Shown here in pieces: positions 1 through 6,512 of a DNA stretch of 11,668 bases. This DNA is from Actinobacteria bacterium UBA4719 (lineage in GTDB: Bacteria; Actinomycetota; Actinomycetes; Actinomycetales; Dermatophilaceae): the NCBI GenBank assembly GCA_002404345.1, contig DHJN01000224.1:26273-37940 (forward strand), given 5' to 3'. A program made the position numbers and the translations under genes. A model generated the notes under the pieces. It was not told the origin of the DNA and made no database searches. It saw only the letters and a list, made by a program, of their open reading frames with translations. Positions within the stretch are counted from its first letter, which is position 1; every line of letters starts with the position of its first letter.

Positions 1-51
1 GATCCCTCCGAACAGAGATCCCTAGCTGTACTGAGGCCCGCCACGACACGC

Positions 52-56
52 AGGAG
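52..56 (+). promoter_or_regulatory. Ribosome-binding site of the amidase gene
   Basis: AGGAG lies 5 nt before the GTG at 62 and decides this start. The 51 bases to its left hold no gene that I can recognise; a 7-bp direct repeat GATCCCT (1-7 and 17-23) is too short to interpret. Confidence 0.7.
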
Positions 57-61
57 AAGCC

Positions 62-1459
62 GTGACCGTCAGCAACACCGTCGCCGCGTTGTCGGCCTTG
101 GACATGGTGGCCGCCTATGCCAGCCGCACCCTCTCGCCGGTCGAGGTCCACGACGCGGTCCAGGAGCACATCGCCGAACGCGAGCCGGTGATCAACGCCT
201 TCTACGTGAGCAACGCGAGGGCGGCACACGCGGCCGCGGCGGCGAGCGCCACCCGGTGGGCGCGGGGCGAGCCGCTCGGACCGATCGACGGCGTGCCGGT
301 GACGCTCAAGGAGAACATCGCCCGCAAGGGCATCCCGATGCCCTCGGGCGTCGCCGGCACCCAAGCCCCGCCAGCCGCAGCCGACGCACCCGTCACGGCA
401 CGAGTCCAGGAGTCTGGCGCCGTCGTGCTCGGGTCAACGACAATGCCGGACTGGGGGATGCTGTCGTCCGGCGTCTCCAGCCTGCACGGCATCACCCGTA
501 GCCCCTGGAACCCTGCGTGGACCACCGGCGGTTCCAGCTCGGGCGCGGGCGCGGCAGCCGCCGCAGGGTACGGTCCCCTGCACGTCGGCACAGACATCGG
601 CGGCTCGATCCGCCTCCCCGGCACGTGGCTGGGCCTGGTGGCGCTCAAGCCGAGCTTTGGTCGGATCCCGATGGACTCGCCGTATCTCGGCCGGTGCGCC
701 GGGCCGATGACGCGCACCGTCCGCGACGCCGCCCTGCTCATGCAGGTGCTCAGCCGACCGGACGTCCGGGACTGGTCCAGCCTGCCACCGGCGGACATCA
801 ACTGGTCGGACCTGGATCTCGATGTCCGCGGTTCGCGGGTGGCCGTTCATGTCGACGCCGGCGTCGGTATGCCGGTGGATCCCGCTGTGGCAGGGGCCGT
901 CGAAGCCGTGGCTGCGATCTTCGCGAGCGCCGGCGCGGTCGTCGAGCAGATCGCTCCGTTCATGACGCCGACAATGCTGGAGGACCTGGATCTCTTCTGG
1001 CGGGTGCGCTTCTGGAACGACTTCGCGGCGTTGCCACCGAAGCGCCAGCGCAACATCCTCCCGTTCATCGTCAACTGGTGCAGCCGTGGAGCGCAGGTGT
1101 CCGGGGCCAGGACCATCTCCTGTTATCACAGCATCATGGAGCTGAGCGCAGCCACCGTGGCCGCCACCGCGGCATACGATCTCGTGCTCTCTCCGGTGGC
1201 ACCGACGGTGGCTTTCCCCGCCGAGTGGCCGATGCCCTTCGGCGAAGAGGACTGCGCGATGGCGCACATCGGCTTCACCGCGCCGTACAACATGTCCGGA
1301 CAGCCAGCCTGCTCCATCAACTGTGGGTTCACCGACGACGGCAAGACCATCGGCGTGCAGATCGCCGGTCGACGGTTCGACGACCTCGGTGTCCTGCGCG
1401 CGGCTGCGTGGTACGAGCAGGCCCGGCCGCCCGAAGCCACCCCGCTCTGGCCGATCTGA
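62..1459 (+). CDS. Amidase signature family hydrolase
   Basis: A 465-residue protein of the amidase signature family, cytosolic Ser-Ser-Lys hydrolases that cleave amide bonds and release ammonia or an amine. The triad is visible: Lys83 in VTLKENI, the cis-Ser at Ser158 in GGSSSG, and the nucleophile Ser182 in TDIGGSIRLP. The 24-residue spacing between the two serines is the family norm. The C-terminal family block APYNMSGQPACSI followed by GVQIAGRRFDD is also intact, and the length is normal, so the gene looks complete. The GTG start at 62 is chosen because AGGAG at 52-56 lies 5 nt upstream. No signal peptide or membrane segment is seen. It is transcribed toward cbiX and is not part of the nitrate operon. 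Its substrate cannot be told from the sequence. GatA is unlikely because no gatB or gatC is adjacent, though they could lie outside the window. A role in scavenging nitrogen from amides is only an inference from the neighbours. Confidence 0.93.
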   Translation: MTVSNTVAALSALDMVAAYASRTLSPVEVHDAVQEHIAEREPVINAFYVSNARAAHAAAAASATRWARGEPLGPIDGVPVTLKENIARKGIPMPSGVAGTQAPPAAADAPVTARVQESGAVVLGSTTMPDWGMLSSGVSSLHGITRSPWNPAWTTGGSSSGAGAAAAAGYGPLHVGTDIGGSIRLPGTWLGLVALKPSFGRIPMDSPYLGRCAGPMTRTVRDAALLMQVLSRPDVRDWSSLPPADINWSDLDLDVRGSRVAVHVDAGVGMPVDPAVAGAVEAVAAIFASAGAVVEQIAPFMTPTMLEDLDLFWRVRFWNDFAALPPKRQRNILPFIVNWCSRGAQVSGARTISCYHSIMELSAATVAATAAYDLVLSPVAPTVAFPAEWPMPFGEEDCAMAHIGFTAPYNMSGQPACSINCGFTDDGKTIGVQIAGRRFDDLGVLRAAAWYEQARPPEATPLWPI

Positions 1460-1499
1460 ACAAGACCTCGACCGGGGCGAACGACAGCGCGGCTCGACC

Positions 1500-1606
1500 C
1501 TGTGTCCTGTTGGCGCTCTGTTGGCGCTGTGTTCTGTTCGAGCTGTGTTCTGTTCGAGCTATGTCCTGTTCGTGCTGTGTCGTATTGGCGCTGTGTCGTG
1601 TTCGCG
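1500..1606. repeat. 16-bp tandem repeat array between converging genes
   Basis: Seven contiguous units read on the plus strand: 1500-1515, a shortened 11-bp unit at 1516-1526, 1527-1542, 1543-1558, 1559-1574, 1575-1590 and 1591-1606. The two central units are identical (CTGTGTTCTGTTCGAG); the others differ at a few positions. The tract is T/G-rich on the plus strand and visibly less GC-rich than its surroundings. It begins 40 bases after the amidase stop and runs into the 3' end of cbiX, so the last three units encode the CbiX tail and its stop. Units are contiguous with no spacers, so this is not CRISPR. No intrinsic terminator stem is evident in it. Its function is unknown. Confidence 0.88.
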
Positions 1607-2323
1607 GTCAGGCCGCCCGCGCTTCGTGGCGGCGAGGGCTCGGCGTGCCTGCTGGTAGCGGAGCACCACGAGGTCCGTCACCAGCCGGTGACGGCCGAGG
1701 ACCGGGGCGACCGTCGTCGCACCGGCAGCGGCCGCCAGGTCCGTGACCCGACGCGAGAACCGTCCGGGCGCGAGGAGGTAGGGCGCAACGCACACCCTGT
1801 TCGAGCCGGTCTGCCGCAGGTATTCGACCGTCTCGGGCACCTCCGGTCCGGCCTCCGAGACGCTGGCGTAGGTGACCCACGGCCCCCACTCGGAGCGCAA
1901 CAAGGTGGCCGCCCGCTCAACGGCCGCCAGGCCTGCGGGGTCCGTGGAGCCCGCAGCCGCCAGGACCACGGCATCACCCCACAGCGCTCCCGCTTCACGT
2001 AGCCGCGCCGTGGTGGCTCGCGCGAGATGACGGTCGGGCCCCAGCGGCGCAGCTATGTGGACCGGCGCCGGGGACAGCGCAGCAGCAGCCGGGAGGTCGA
2101 TCGAGACGTGGTAGCCGGTCGACAGGAGGAGGGGAACGACGACCGCCGGCCGTTCCATCCCGGACATGACCTCGCGAAGTCCAGGTGTGAGCAGCTCCAC
2201 CCACGCGGTGATCACGTCAACGCCGGGAAGTCGTCGCCGCACGTCCGCAAGCAGGTCGGCGACGACCTCCGGGCCGGCATCGTCGCGGGTGCCGTGGGCG
2301 ACCGCCACGAGCGCAGGCCTCAT
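1559..2323 (-). CDS. sirB: Sirohydrochlorin ferrochelatase, CbiX/SirB type
   Basis: A 254-residue class II chelatase of the CbiX family, expected to insert Fe2+ into sirohydrochlorin to give siroheme, the cofactor of NirB in the same cluster. The N-terminal half carries VAHGTRD with metal-binding His10, and LLSTGYHVSIDLP with the second active-site His72. The C-terminal half repeats the fold (LAAAGSTDP; PYLLAPGRF) but lacks both histidines, as expected for the two-domain form with one active site. The ATG at 2323-2321 overlaps the nnaR stop as ATGA and puts the AHG motif at the normal distance from the N-terminus; a longer open frame upstream is only a shadow of nnaR. The last 15 or so residues are encoded by the 16-bp repeat tract and the TAG stop lies inside one unit, so this tail is probably not part of the fold. 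Cobalt chelation for cobalamin is the alternative; the neighbours favour iron. Confidence 0.9.
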   Translation of the reverse strand: MRPALVAVAHGTRDDAGPEVVADLLADVRRRLPGVDVITAWVELLTPGLREVMSGMERPAVVVPLLLSTGYHVSIDLPAAAALSPAPVHIAAPLGPDRHLARATTARLREAGALWGDAVVLAAAGSTDPAGLAAVERAATLLRSEWGPWVTYASVSEAGPEVPETVEYLRQTGSNRVCVAPYLLAPGRFSRRVTDLAAAAGATTVAPVLGRHRLVTDLVVLRYQQARRALAATKRGRPDREHDTAPIRHSTNRT

Positions 2324-3438
2324 TCCGGACTCTCCACCGCCAGGCGGTACCCACGCTTGACGACCGTCCGCACGAGATCGGCACCCACAGCGGTGCGCAA
2401 CCGGGCGACGGCGGCCTCGACGGCGTGCTCGCTCGCCGCATGCCCGGTGGGCAGCCCGCTGAGAAGCTCTCGGCGGGTGACGATCCTGCCGGGCTCGCGC
2501 GCGAGAGCCTTCAGCACGGCATACGGGGCGGGGCTGAGCCGCACCGCGGCGCCGTCGATCGCCACGTCCGCTCCGCTCATCACGAGCTGTCGGCCGCCAA
2601 CGTCGATCCGGATACCGTGCCGACGCGCCGGCAGCTGGACCCCGATCTCCCGGGCGAGGGCCCCGAGACGGGATCGGGCGGGCTGGATCACGGGAATCCC
2701 CCAGTGCCCAAAGGCTTCCGCGGTCACCGGGCCCACGCATGCCGCGCTGACATGACCGCGGAGCGCGTCCACTACCTCCCGCTTGCGACCCGAAGCCGCG
2801 GCAACGTCCATCAGGACCTTGACCGCTGCGGCGACGGTGAAGACCACCGCGTCGACGTCCCGGTCGGCCACGAGGTCGACGAGACGGAACAACGGAGCCT
2901 GGTCTGCCGCTGGCAGGCAGCGATAGACCGTCACCACGGTGACCTCCGCCCCCTGGCGCTCGAGCGCAGCAGCAACAGCCGATGTGGAGACGCCGTGCTC
3001 CTGCAGGACGATCCGGGTGCCGGTCAGGTCGCGGTCGCGCAGATGGGCGAGGATGTCGTCCAAGCTCTCGCTGCTGGAAACCCAGGACTCGTGCAGCCCG
3101 GCCGCCCGGACCGCACCGACGGCCTTGGAGCCACGGGCCAGGATCTCGCAGCCCTGGAGGGACGCGACGAGCTCTGCGCCCAGTCCCCACTCCGCTGCGG
3201 CGTCGAACCATCCCCGCATTCCCACGCCCGTATTGGCGATCAGAAAATCGGGCGGCGCCTCGATGCAGGCCACGGTTGCGACCCGAAGCTGCACGTCCTC
3301 GATGCAGGACAGGATCATGAGAGCGGGCGCGGACTCGACGACCGCGCCCTGACGTTCCAGCATGGTGGCCAGCTCGGAGACGCGGCGCGAGGAGGTGATC
3401 CCGATCCGGTAGCCGGCGAGTGCCTGGTCGGTGCTCAT
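2320..3438 (-). CDS. nnaR: NnaR-type regulator: HemD-like domain fused to OmpR-type winged helix
   Basis: A 372-residue two-domain protein. Residues about 10-265 resemble uroporphyrinogen-III synthase (HemD; opening YRIGITSSRR). Residues about 275-368 form an OmpR/PhoB C-terminal winged helix: LSPAPYAVLKALAREPGRIV, then TRRELL, the recognition helix around SEHAVEAAVARLR (336-348), and the wing VKRGYRLA. This architecture is that of actinobacterial NnaR, known as a co-activator with GlnR of nitrate/nitrite assimilation genes; databases often label it bifunctional uroporphyrinogen-III synthase/response regulator. There is no phosphoacceptor receiver domain. The usual HemD motifs are altered (ANTGVGM near 69-75, FTVAAAV at 200-206), although Tyr172 in TVYRC sits where the conserved HemD tyrosine is expected. 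The ATG at 3438-3436 overlaps the nirD stop as ATGA, and the stop overlaps the cbiX start the same way. I infer a regulator sensing a tetrapyrrole or nitrogen signal; residual synthase activity cannot be excluded. Confidence 0.88.
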   Translation of the reverse strand: MSTDQALAGYRIGITSSRRVSELATMLERQGAVVESAPALMILSCIEDVQLRVATVACIEAPPDFLIANTGVGMRGWFDAAAEWGLGAELVASLQGCEILARGSKAVGAVRAAGLHESWVSSSESLDDILAHLRDRDLTGTRIVLQEHGVSTSAVAAALERQGAEVTVVTVYRCLPAADQAPLFRLVDLVADRDVDAVVFTVAAAVKVLMDVAAASGRKREVVDALRGHVSAACVGPVTAEAFGHWGIPVIQPARSRLGALAREIGVQLPARRHGIRIDVGGRQLVMSGADVAIDGAAVRLSPAPYAVLKALAREPGRIVTRRELLSGLPTGHAASEHAVEAAVARLRTAVGADLVRTVVKRGYRLAVESPE

Positions 3439-3824
3439 CCGTCGGGCCCATCGCTGACCGGCGGTGCCAGGACCTGGACCACGCCGTCGAGCACGCGCAC
3501 GTCGAAGGTCGGCACGCTCACCGCTGGGTCGTCGAGGCAGCAACCGGTGCGCAGGTCGAACGGCTGCTTGTACATCGGCGAGGCGACGAAGACCGTGTCA
3601 CCCCGCGACCCGACGATGCCCCGGGAAAGGACATTGGCCCGGCTGTACGGGTCGAGGTTGCCGATGGCCGTGATCTCCTCGGCGTCGAGACGGAACAGCG
3701 CCACCTGCTCGCCACCCACGAGGGCGGCGACACCGACGTCGACCCGGAGCTGGTCCACCCGGCATACGGACACCCAGATCCCTTGGCGCACCGTCTCTTG
3801 CCGCACCTTGGTACCCGCCATCAT
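3435..3824 (-). CDS. nirD: Nitrite reductase [NAD(P)H] small subunit NirD
   Basis: A 129-residue Rieske-fold protein, the partner of NirB in cytoplasmic NAD(P)H-dependent nitrite reductase. The family pattern is clear: GEQVALFR, then GNLDPYSRANVLSRGIVG, then VASPMYKQPFDLRTG and a VRVLDGVVQV tail, closely following Escherichia coli NirD. The positions where a true Rieske protein has Cys-x-His and Cys-x-x-His are DPYS and SPMY here, so no [2Fe-2S] cluster should bind; this is normal for this NirD class and implies a structural or docking role. Two ATG codons lie in tandem (3824-3822 and 3821-3819). The first is chosen because it overlaps the nirB TGA as ATGA; starting at the second would remove one residue. 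The stop overlaps the nnaR start, again as ATGA. Confidence 0.95.
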   Translation of the reverse strand: MMAGTKVRQETVRQGIWVSVCRVDQLRVDVGVAALVGGEQVALFRLDAEEITAIGNLDPYSRANVLSRGIVGSRGDTVFVASPMYKQPFDLRTGCCLDDPAVSVPTFDVRVLDGVVQVLAPPVSDGPDG

Positions 3825-6388
3825 CGCGGCGCTCCCACCGGGATCGAAGCGCTCGCAACCAGCACCGGTTCCGCGCTCCCTTCGGCGGCGGACGGACGGA
3901 TCTGGCCGCGTTCGGTGACGAACGAGATGCTCGGGTCGGGCGTGTCAGGAGCGTTGATGAACGACACGAAGCGGGCTAGCTTCTCCTCGTCCGCCAGCGT
4001 GGCGCTCCACTCGTCCTGGTAGGCGCCGATGTGCCCGGCCATGTCCGCCTCCAGGTCCGCCGCGACGCCCAGCACGTCGTCGACGACGACCGACCGCACA
4101 TAGTCTAGCCCGCCCTCGATGGACTCCAGCCAGGCACTGGTGCGCTGAAGCCGGTCGGCGGTGCGGATGTAGAACATCAGGAACCGGTCGAGGTAGCGGA
4201 TCAGCGTCGCCGTGTCGAGGTCGATCGCCAGCTCCACGGCGTGTGCCGGGCGGAAGCCGCCGTTGCCGCCGACGTAGAGGTTCCAGCCCTTCTCGGTGGC
4301 GATCACGCCGAAGTCCTTACCGCGGGCCTCGGCGCACTCGCGGGCACAGCCGCTGACGCCACCCTTGAGCTTGTGGGGCGAACGCAGTCCGCGGTATCGG
4401 AGCTCGAGCTCGATGGCCAGCTTGGTCGAGTCCTGCACGCCGTAGCGGCACCACGTCTGGCCAACGCACGACTTCACGGTGCGCAGCGACTTGCCGTAGG
4501 CGTGGCCGGACTCGAAGCCGGCGTCGACGAGGCGGCGCCAGATCAGGGGCAGCTGCTCGACGCGTGCGCCGAACAGGTCGATCCGCTGGCCGCCGGTGAT
4601 CTTGGTGTAGAGGTCGAAGTCACGGGCAACCTCCCCGATCGCGATCAGCCCATCGGGTGTGAGCTCGCCGCCGGGCACCCGCGGAACGACGGAGTACGTG
4701 CCGTTGCGCTGAAGGTTGCCGAGGAAGGCGTCGTTGGTGTCCTGCAGCCCGACGGTCTCCTCGGCGAGGATGTGGGCACTGGTCTGGCTGGCCAGGATCG
4801 AGGCCACCGCCGGCTTGCAGATGTCACAGCCGCGACCGGTGCCGTGCGCGGCGATCAGAGCGGTGAAGCTGCGGATCGCCTTGACCGCGACCAGGTCGAA
4901 GAGCTCCTGCCGCGACATCGCGAAGTGCTCGCAGAGCGCGTTGCTGACCTCGCGACCGGCCGACGCGAGCCGCTCGGCGAGGAGGTTCTTAACCGTCGGC
5001 ACACAGCTGCCGCAGACCGTCCCGGCCTTGGTGCAGCTCTTGATGCAAGCGACGTCGGCGCAGCCGGGCTTCTCCTCGGATCCGTCGATGGCCGAGCAGA
5101 TGGTGCCCTTTGTGACGTTTTCGCAAGAGCACACGACGGTCTCGTCGGTCATGCCCACCTGGGCGGTGCCGCGGCCAGCCGGCAGGATGAGCTCCTCCGG
5201 ATTCTCCGGCAGCGGGATGCCGCTGGCGACCATGGGTCGCAGGACGCCGTATGCCGAGGCGTCGCCCACCAGGATGCCGCCCAGCAGGCGGGTGGCGTCG
5301 TTCGAGACGACGAGCTTCTTGTAGACGCCGGTGACCGCGTCGGCGAAGACGAGCTCGAGCGAGCCTGGGGTGGCGGCAAACACGTCGCCGAAGCTGGCCA
5401 CGTCCACGCCCATCAGCTTGAGCTTGGTCGCCATGTCGGCGCCGGTGAAGTCGCCGCTTCCGCCAAGCAACCGGTCGACGACGACCTCGGCCATGGCGTA
5501 GCCCGGGGCCACGAGGCCATAGACCTTGCCGTCCGGCGCCGCGCACTCGCCGATGGCGTAGATCGCTTTGTCGGAGGTGCGGCAGGTCTCGTCGACCAGG
5601 ATCCCGCCGCGCTCGGCGACCTCGATACCACAGGCACGAGCCAAGGCGTCCTCGGGGCGGATGCCCACGGAGAACACGACCAGGTCGGTTTCGATCGGCT
5701 CGGCGTCGGCGATGGTCAGGGCGGTCACCTTGCCGTCGATGCCCTCGATGGCCTCGGTGGCCGCGCCGGTGTGCACCGTGACCCCGAGCGCTTCGATGTG
5801 GCGGACCAGGGCCGCGCCGCCGGCCTGGTCGAGCTGGACCGGCATCAGCCGCGGCGCCATCTCGACCACGTGCGTGGCCAGGCCAAGCTGGTGCACGGCG
5901 TTGGCCGCCTCCAGGCCGAGCAGGCCGCCGCCGATGACGACGCCGGTGGTGGCCGTTTTCGCGGCCTGGCGGATGTCCTCGAGATCCTCGATGGTGCGGT
6001 AGACGAAGCAGCCCGCCAGGTCGCGCCCGGGCAGTGGTGGGACGAACGGGACGGACCCCGTGGCCATGACCAGCGCGTCATACCGGACGACCTCGCCGGA
6101 GGCAGTGGTGACCTCCCGCGCGTCCCGGTCGATGGTGGTCACGGCAGTGTCCAGAACCAGGCGCACCCGCGGGTCGTCGTACTCGCCCTCCGGCAGCAGC
6201 GACAGCTCGTCGGCACCGACCTCGAAGAAGGACGTGAGGGCGACCCGGTCGTAGGCGGCCCGCGGCTCCTGCCCGAACACGACGACGTCCCAACGCTCCG
6301 TGAGTCCCCGTTCAATGGCAGCCTGCACGAAGCGGTGGCCGACCATGCCGTGCCCAATAAGCACGAGTCTCTGACGCAGATGAGTCAT
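3821..6388 (-). CDS. nirB: Nitrite reductase [NAD(P)H] large subunit NirB
   Basis: An 855-residue cytoplasmic siroheme enzyme that reduces nitrite to ammonium with NAD(P)H. Domains in order: FAD-binding Rossmann start LVLIGHGMVGHRF (8-20); NAD(P)-binding VVIGGGLLGLEAA (150-162) with the FAD-site block AIYAIGECA (275-283); a BFD-like [2Fe-2S] region with Cys420 and Cys422 (CSCENVTKG) and Cys459 and Cys462 (CGSC); a further Cys pair at 521/524 (GCDIC); then the nitrite/sulfite reductase half. There the [4Fe-4S]/siroheme ligands are Cys641, Cys647, Cys681 and Cys685 (C-x5-C and C-x3-C). All key cysteines are present and the length is typical. The ATG at 6388 is preceded by AAAGGAG with 7-nt spacing; a 33-residue upstream extension of the frame is unlike the family and is excluded. 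The stop overlaps nirD. The 114-nt gap upstream suggests its own promoter. Confidence 0.97.
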   Translation of the reverse strand: MTHLRQRLVLIGHGMVGHRFVQAAIERGLTERWDVVVFGQEPRAAYDRVALTSFFEVGADELSLLPEGEYDDPRVRLVLDTAVTTIDRDAREVTTASGEVVRYDALVMATGSVPFVPPLPGRDLAGCFVYRTIEDLEDIRQAAKTATTGVVIGGGLLGLEAANAVHQLGLATHVVEMAPRLMPVQLDQAGGAALVRHIEALGVTVHTGAATEAIEGIDGKVTALTIADAEPIETDLVVFSVGIRPEDALARACGIEVAERGGILVDETCRTSDKAIYAIGECAAPDGKVYGLVAPGYAMAEVVVDRLLGGSGDFTGADMATKLKLMGVDVASFGDVFAATPGSLELVFADAVTGVYKKLVVSNDATRLLGGILVGDASAYGVLRPMVASGIPLPENPEELILPAGRGTAQVGMTDETVVCSCENVTKGTICSAIDGSEEKPGCADVACIKSCTKAGTVCGSCVPTVKNLLAERLASAGREVSNALCEHFAMSRQELFDLVAVKAIRSFTALIAAHGTGRGCDICKPAVASILASQTSAHILAEETVGLQDTNDAFLGNLQRNGTYSVVPRVPGGELTPDGLIAIGEVARDFDLYTKITGGQRIDLFGARVEQLPLIWRRLVDAGFESGHAYGKSLRTVKSCVGQTWCRYGVQDSTKLAIELELRYRGLRSPHKLKGGVSGCARECAEARGKDFGVIATEKGWNLYVGGNGGFRPAHAVELAIDLDTATLIRYLDRFLMFYIRTADRLQRTSAWLESIEGGLDYVRSVVVDDVLGVAADLEADMAGHIGAYQDEWSATLADEEKLARFVSFINAPDTPDPSISFVTERGQIRPSAAEGSAEPVLVASASIPVGAPR

Positions 6389-6395
6389 CGCAGTG

Positions 6396-6402
6396 CTCCT
6401 TT
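6396..6402 (-). promoter_or_regulatory. Ribosome-binding site of nirB
   Basis: AAAGGAG on the minus strand, 7 nt before the ATG at 6388. It is one of the strongest Shine-Dalgarno matches in the cluster and fixes the nirB start. A possible -10 element TACCGT (minus strand, 6420-6415) lies just upstream, with no convincing -35. Confidence 0.8.
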
Positions 6403-6441
6403 CCTGTACCCCTGACGGTAAGGACCCCACGTTGTGCCTTG

Positions 6442-6457
6442 GTTTTCGCTGTGTTAC
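6442..6457 (-). promoter_or_regulatory. Candidate GlnR-binding site upstream of nirB
   Basis: The minus strand reads GTAAC, six bases, AAAAC. This fits the actinobacterial GlnR half-site pair gTnAC-n6-GaAAC with one mismatch, and also the AC-n9-AC form. A second pair in 22-bp phase is poor (ACAAC, then TCCTT). The site lies 54-69 bases before the nirB ATG, in the 114-nt gap after nasB, where an activator could act just upstream of the possible -10 at 6420-6415. GlnR control of nirB is established in other actinomycetes; binding here is inference. Confidence 0.5.
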
Positions 6458-6474
6458 GGCCACGAAAACTCTTC

Positions 6475-6512
6475 TGCACGGACTCACTGCCCGTGCACGG
6501 ACTCACTGCCCG
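6475..6512. repeat. Perfect 19-bp tandem duplication at the nasB 3' end
   Basis: TGCACGGACTCACTGCCCG occurs at 6475-6493 and again, with no spacer, at 6494-6512. The right copy contains the last nasB codons and its TGA stop (6505-6503 on the minus strand); the left copy is a non-coding duplicate just downstream. The junction creates the 10-bp palindrome CCGTGCACGG (6491-6500). Confidence 0.9.

Noticed and set aside
1500..1606. CRISPR array.
   Set aside because: The units are contiguous 16-bp repeats with no spacers, and no cas genes are near.
1502..2002. Cys-rich open frame on the plus strand through the 16-bp repeats.
   Set aside because: The Cys-rich start is simply the repeat read in frame and the rest is antisense to cbiX; no ribosome-binding site precedes it.
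2324..3451. Possible large CbiX fusion, because the cbiX frame stays open upstream to 3451.
   Set aside because: The extra N-terminal part is Arg/Gly-rich and lies out of frame over nnaR; the ATG at 2323 in the ATGA overlap gives a normal CbiX.
3435..3824. NirD as a damaged Rieske iron-sulfur protein because the Cys/His ligands are absent.
   Set aside because: Cluster-less NirD subunits are normal in this nitrite reductase family; Escherichia coli NirD has the same replacements.
4241..6415. Long open frame (724 codons) on the plus strand opposite nirB.
   Set aside because: It has no recognisable motif, its residue make-up (Ala, Gly, Asp, Val, Leu, Arg) mirrors codon bias of the opposite gene, and nirB on the other strand is unmistakable.
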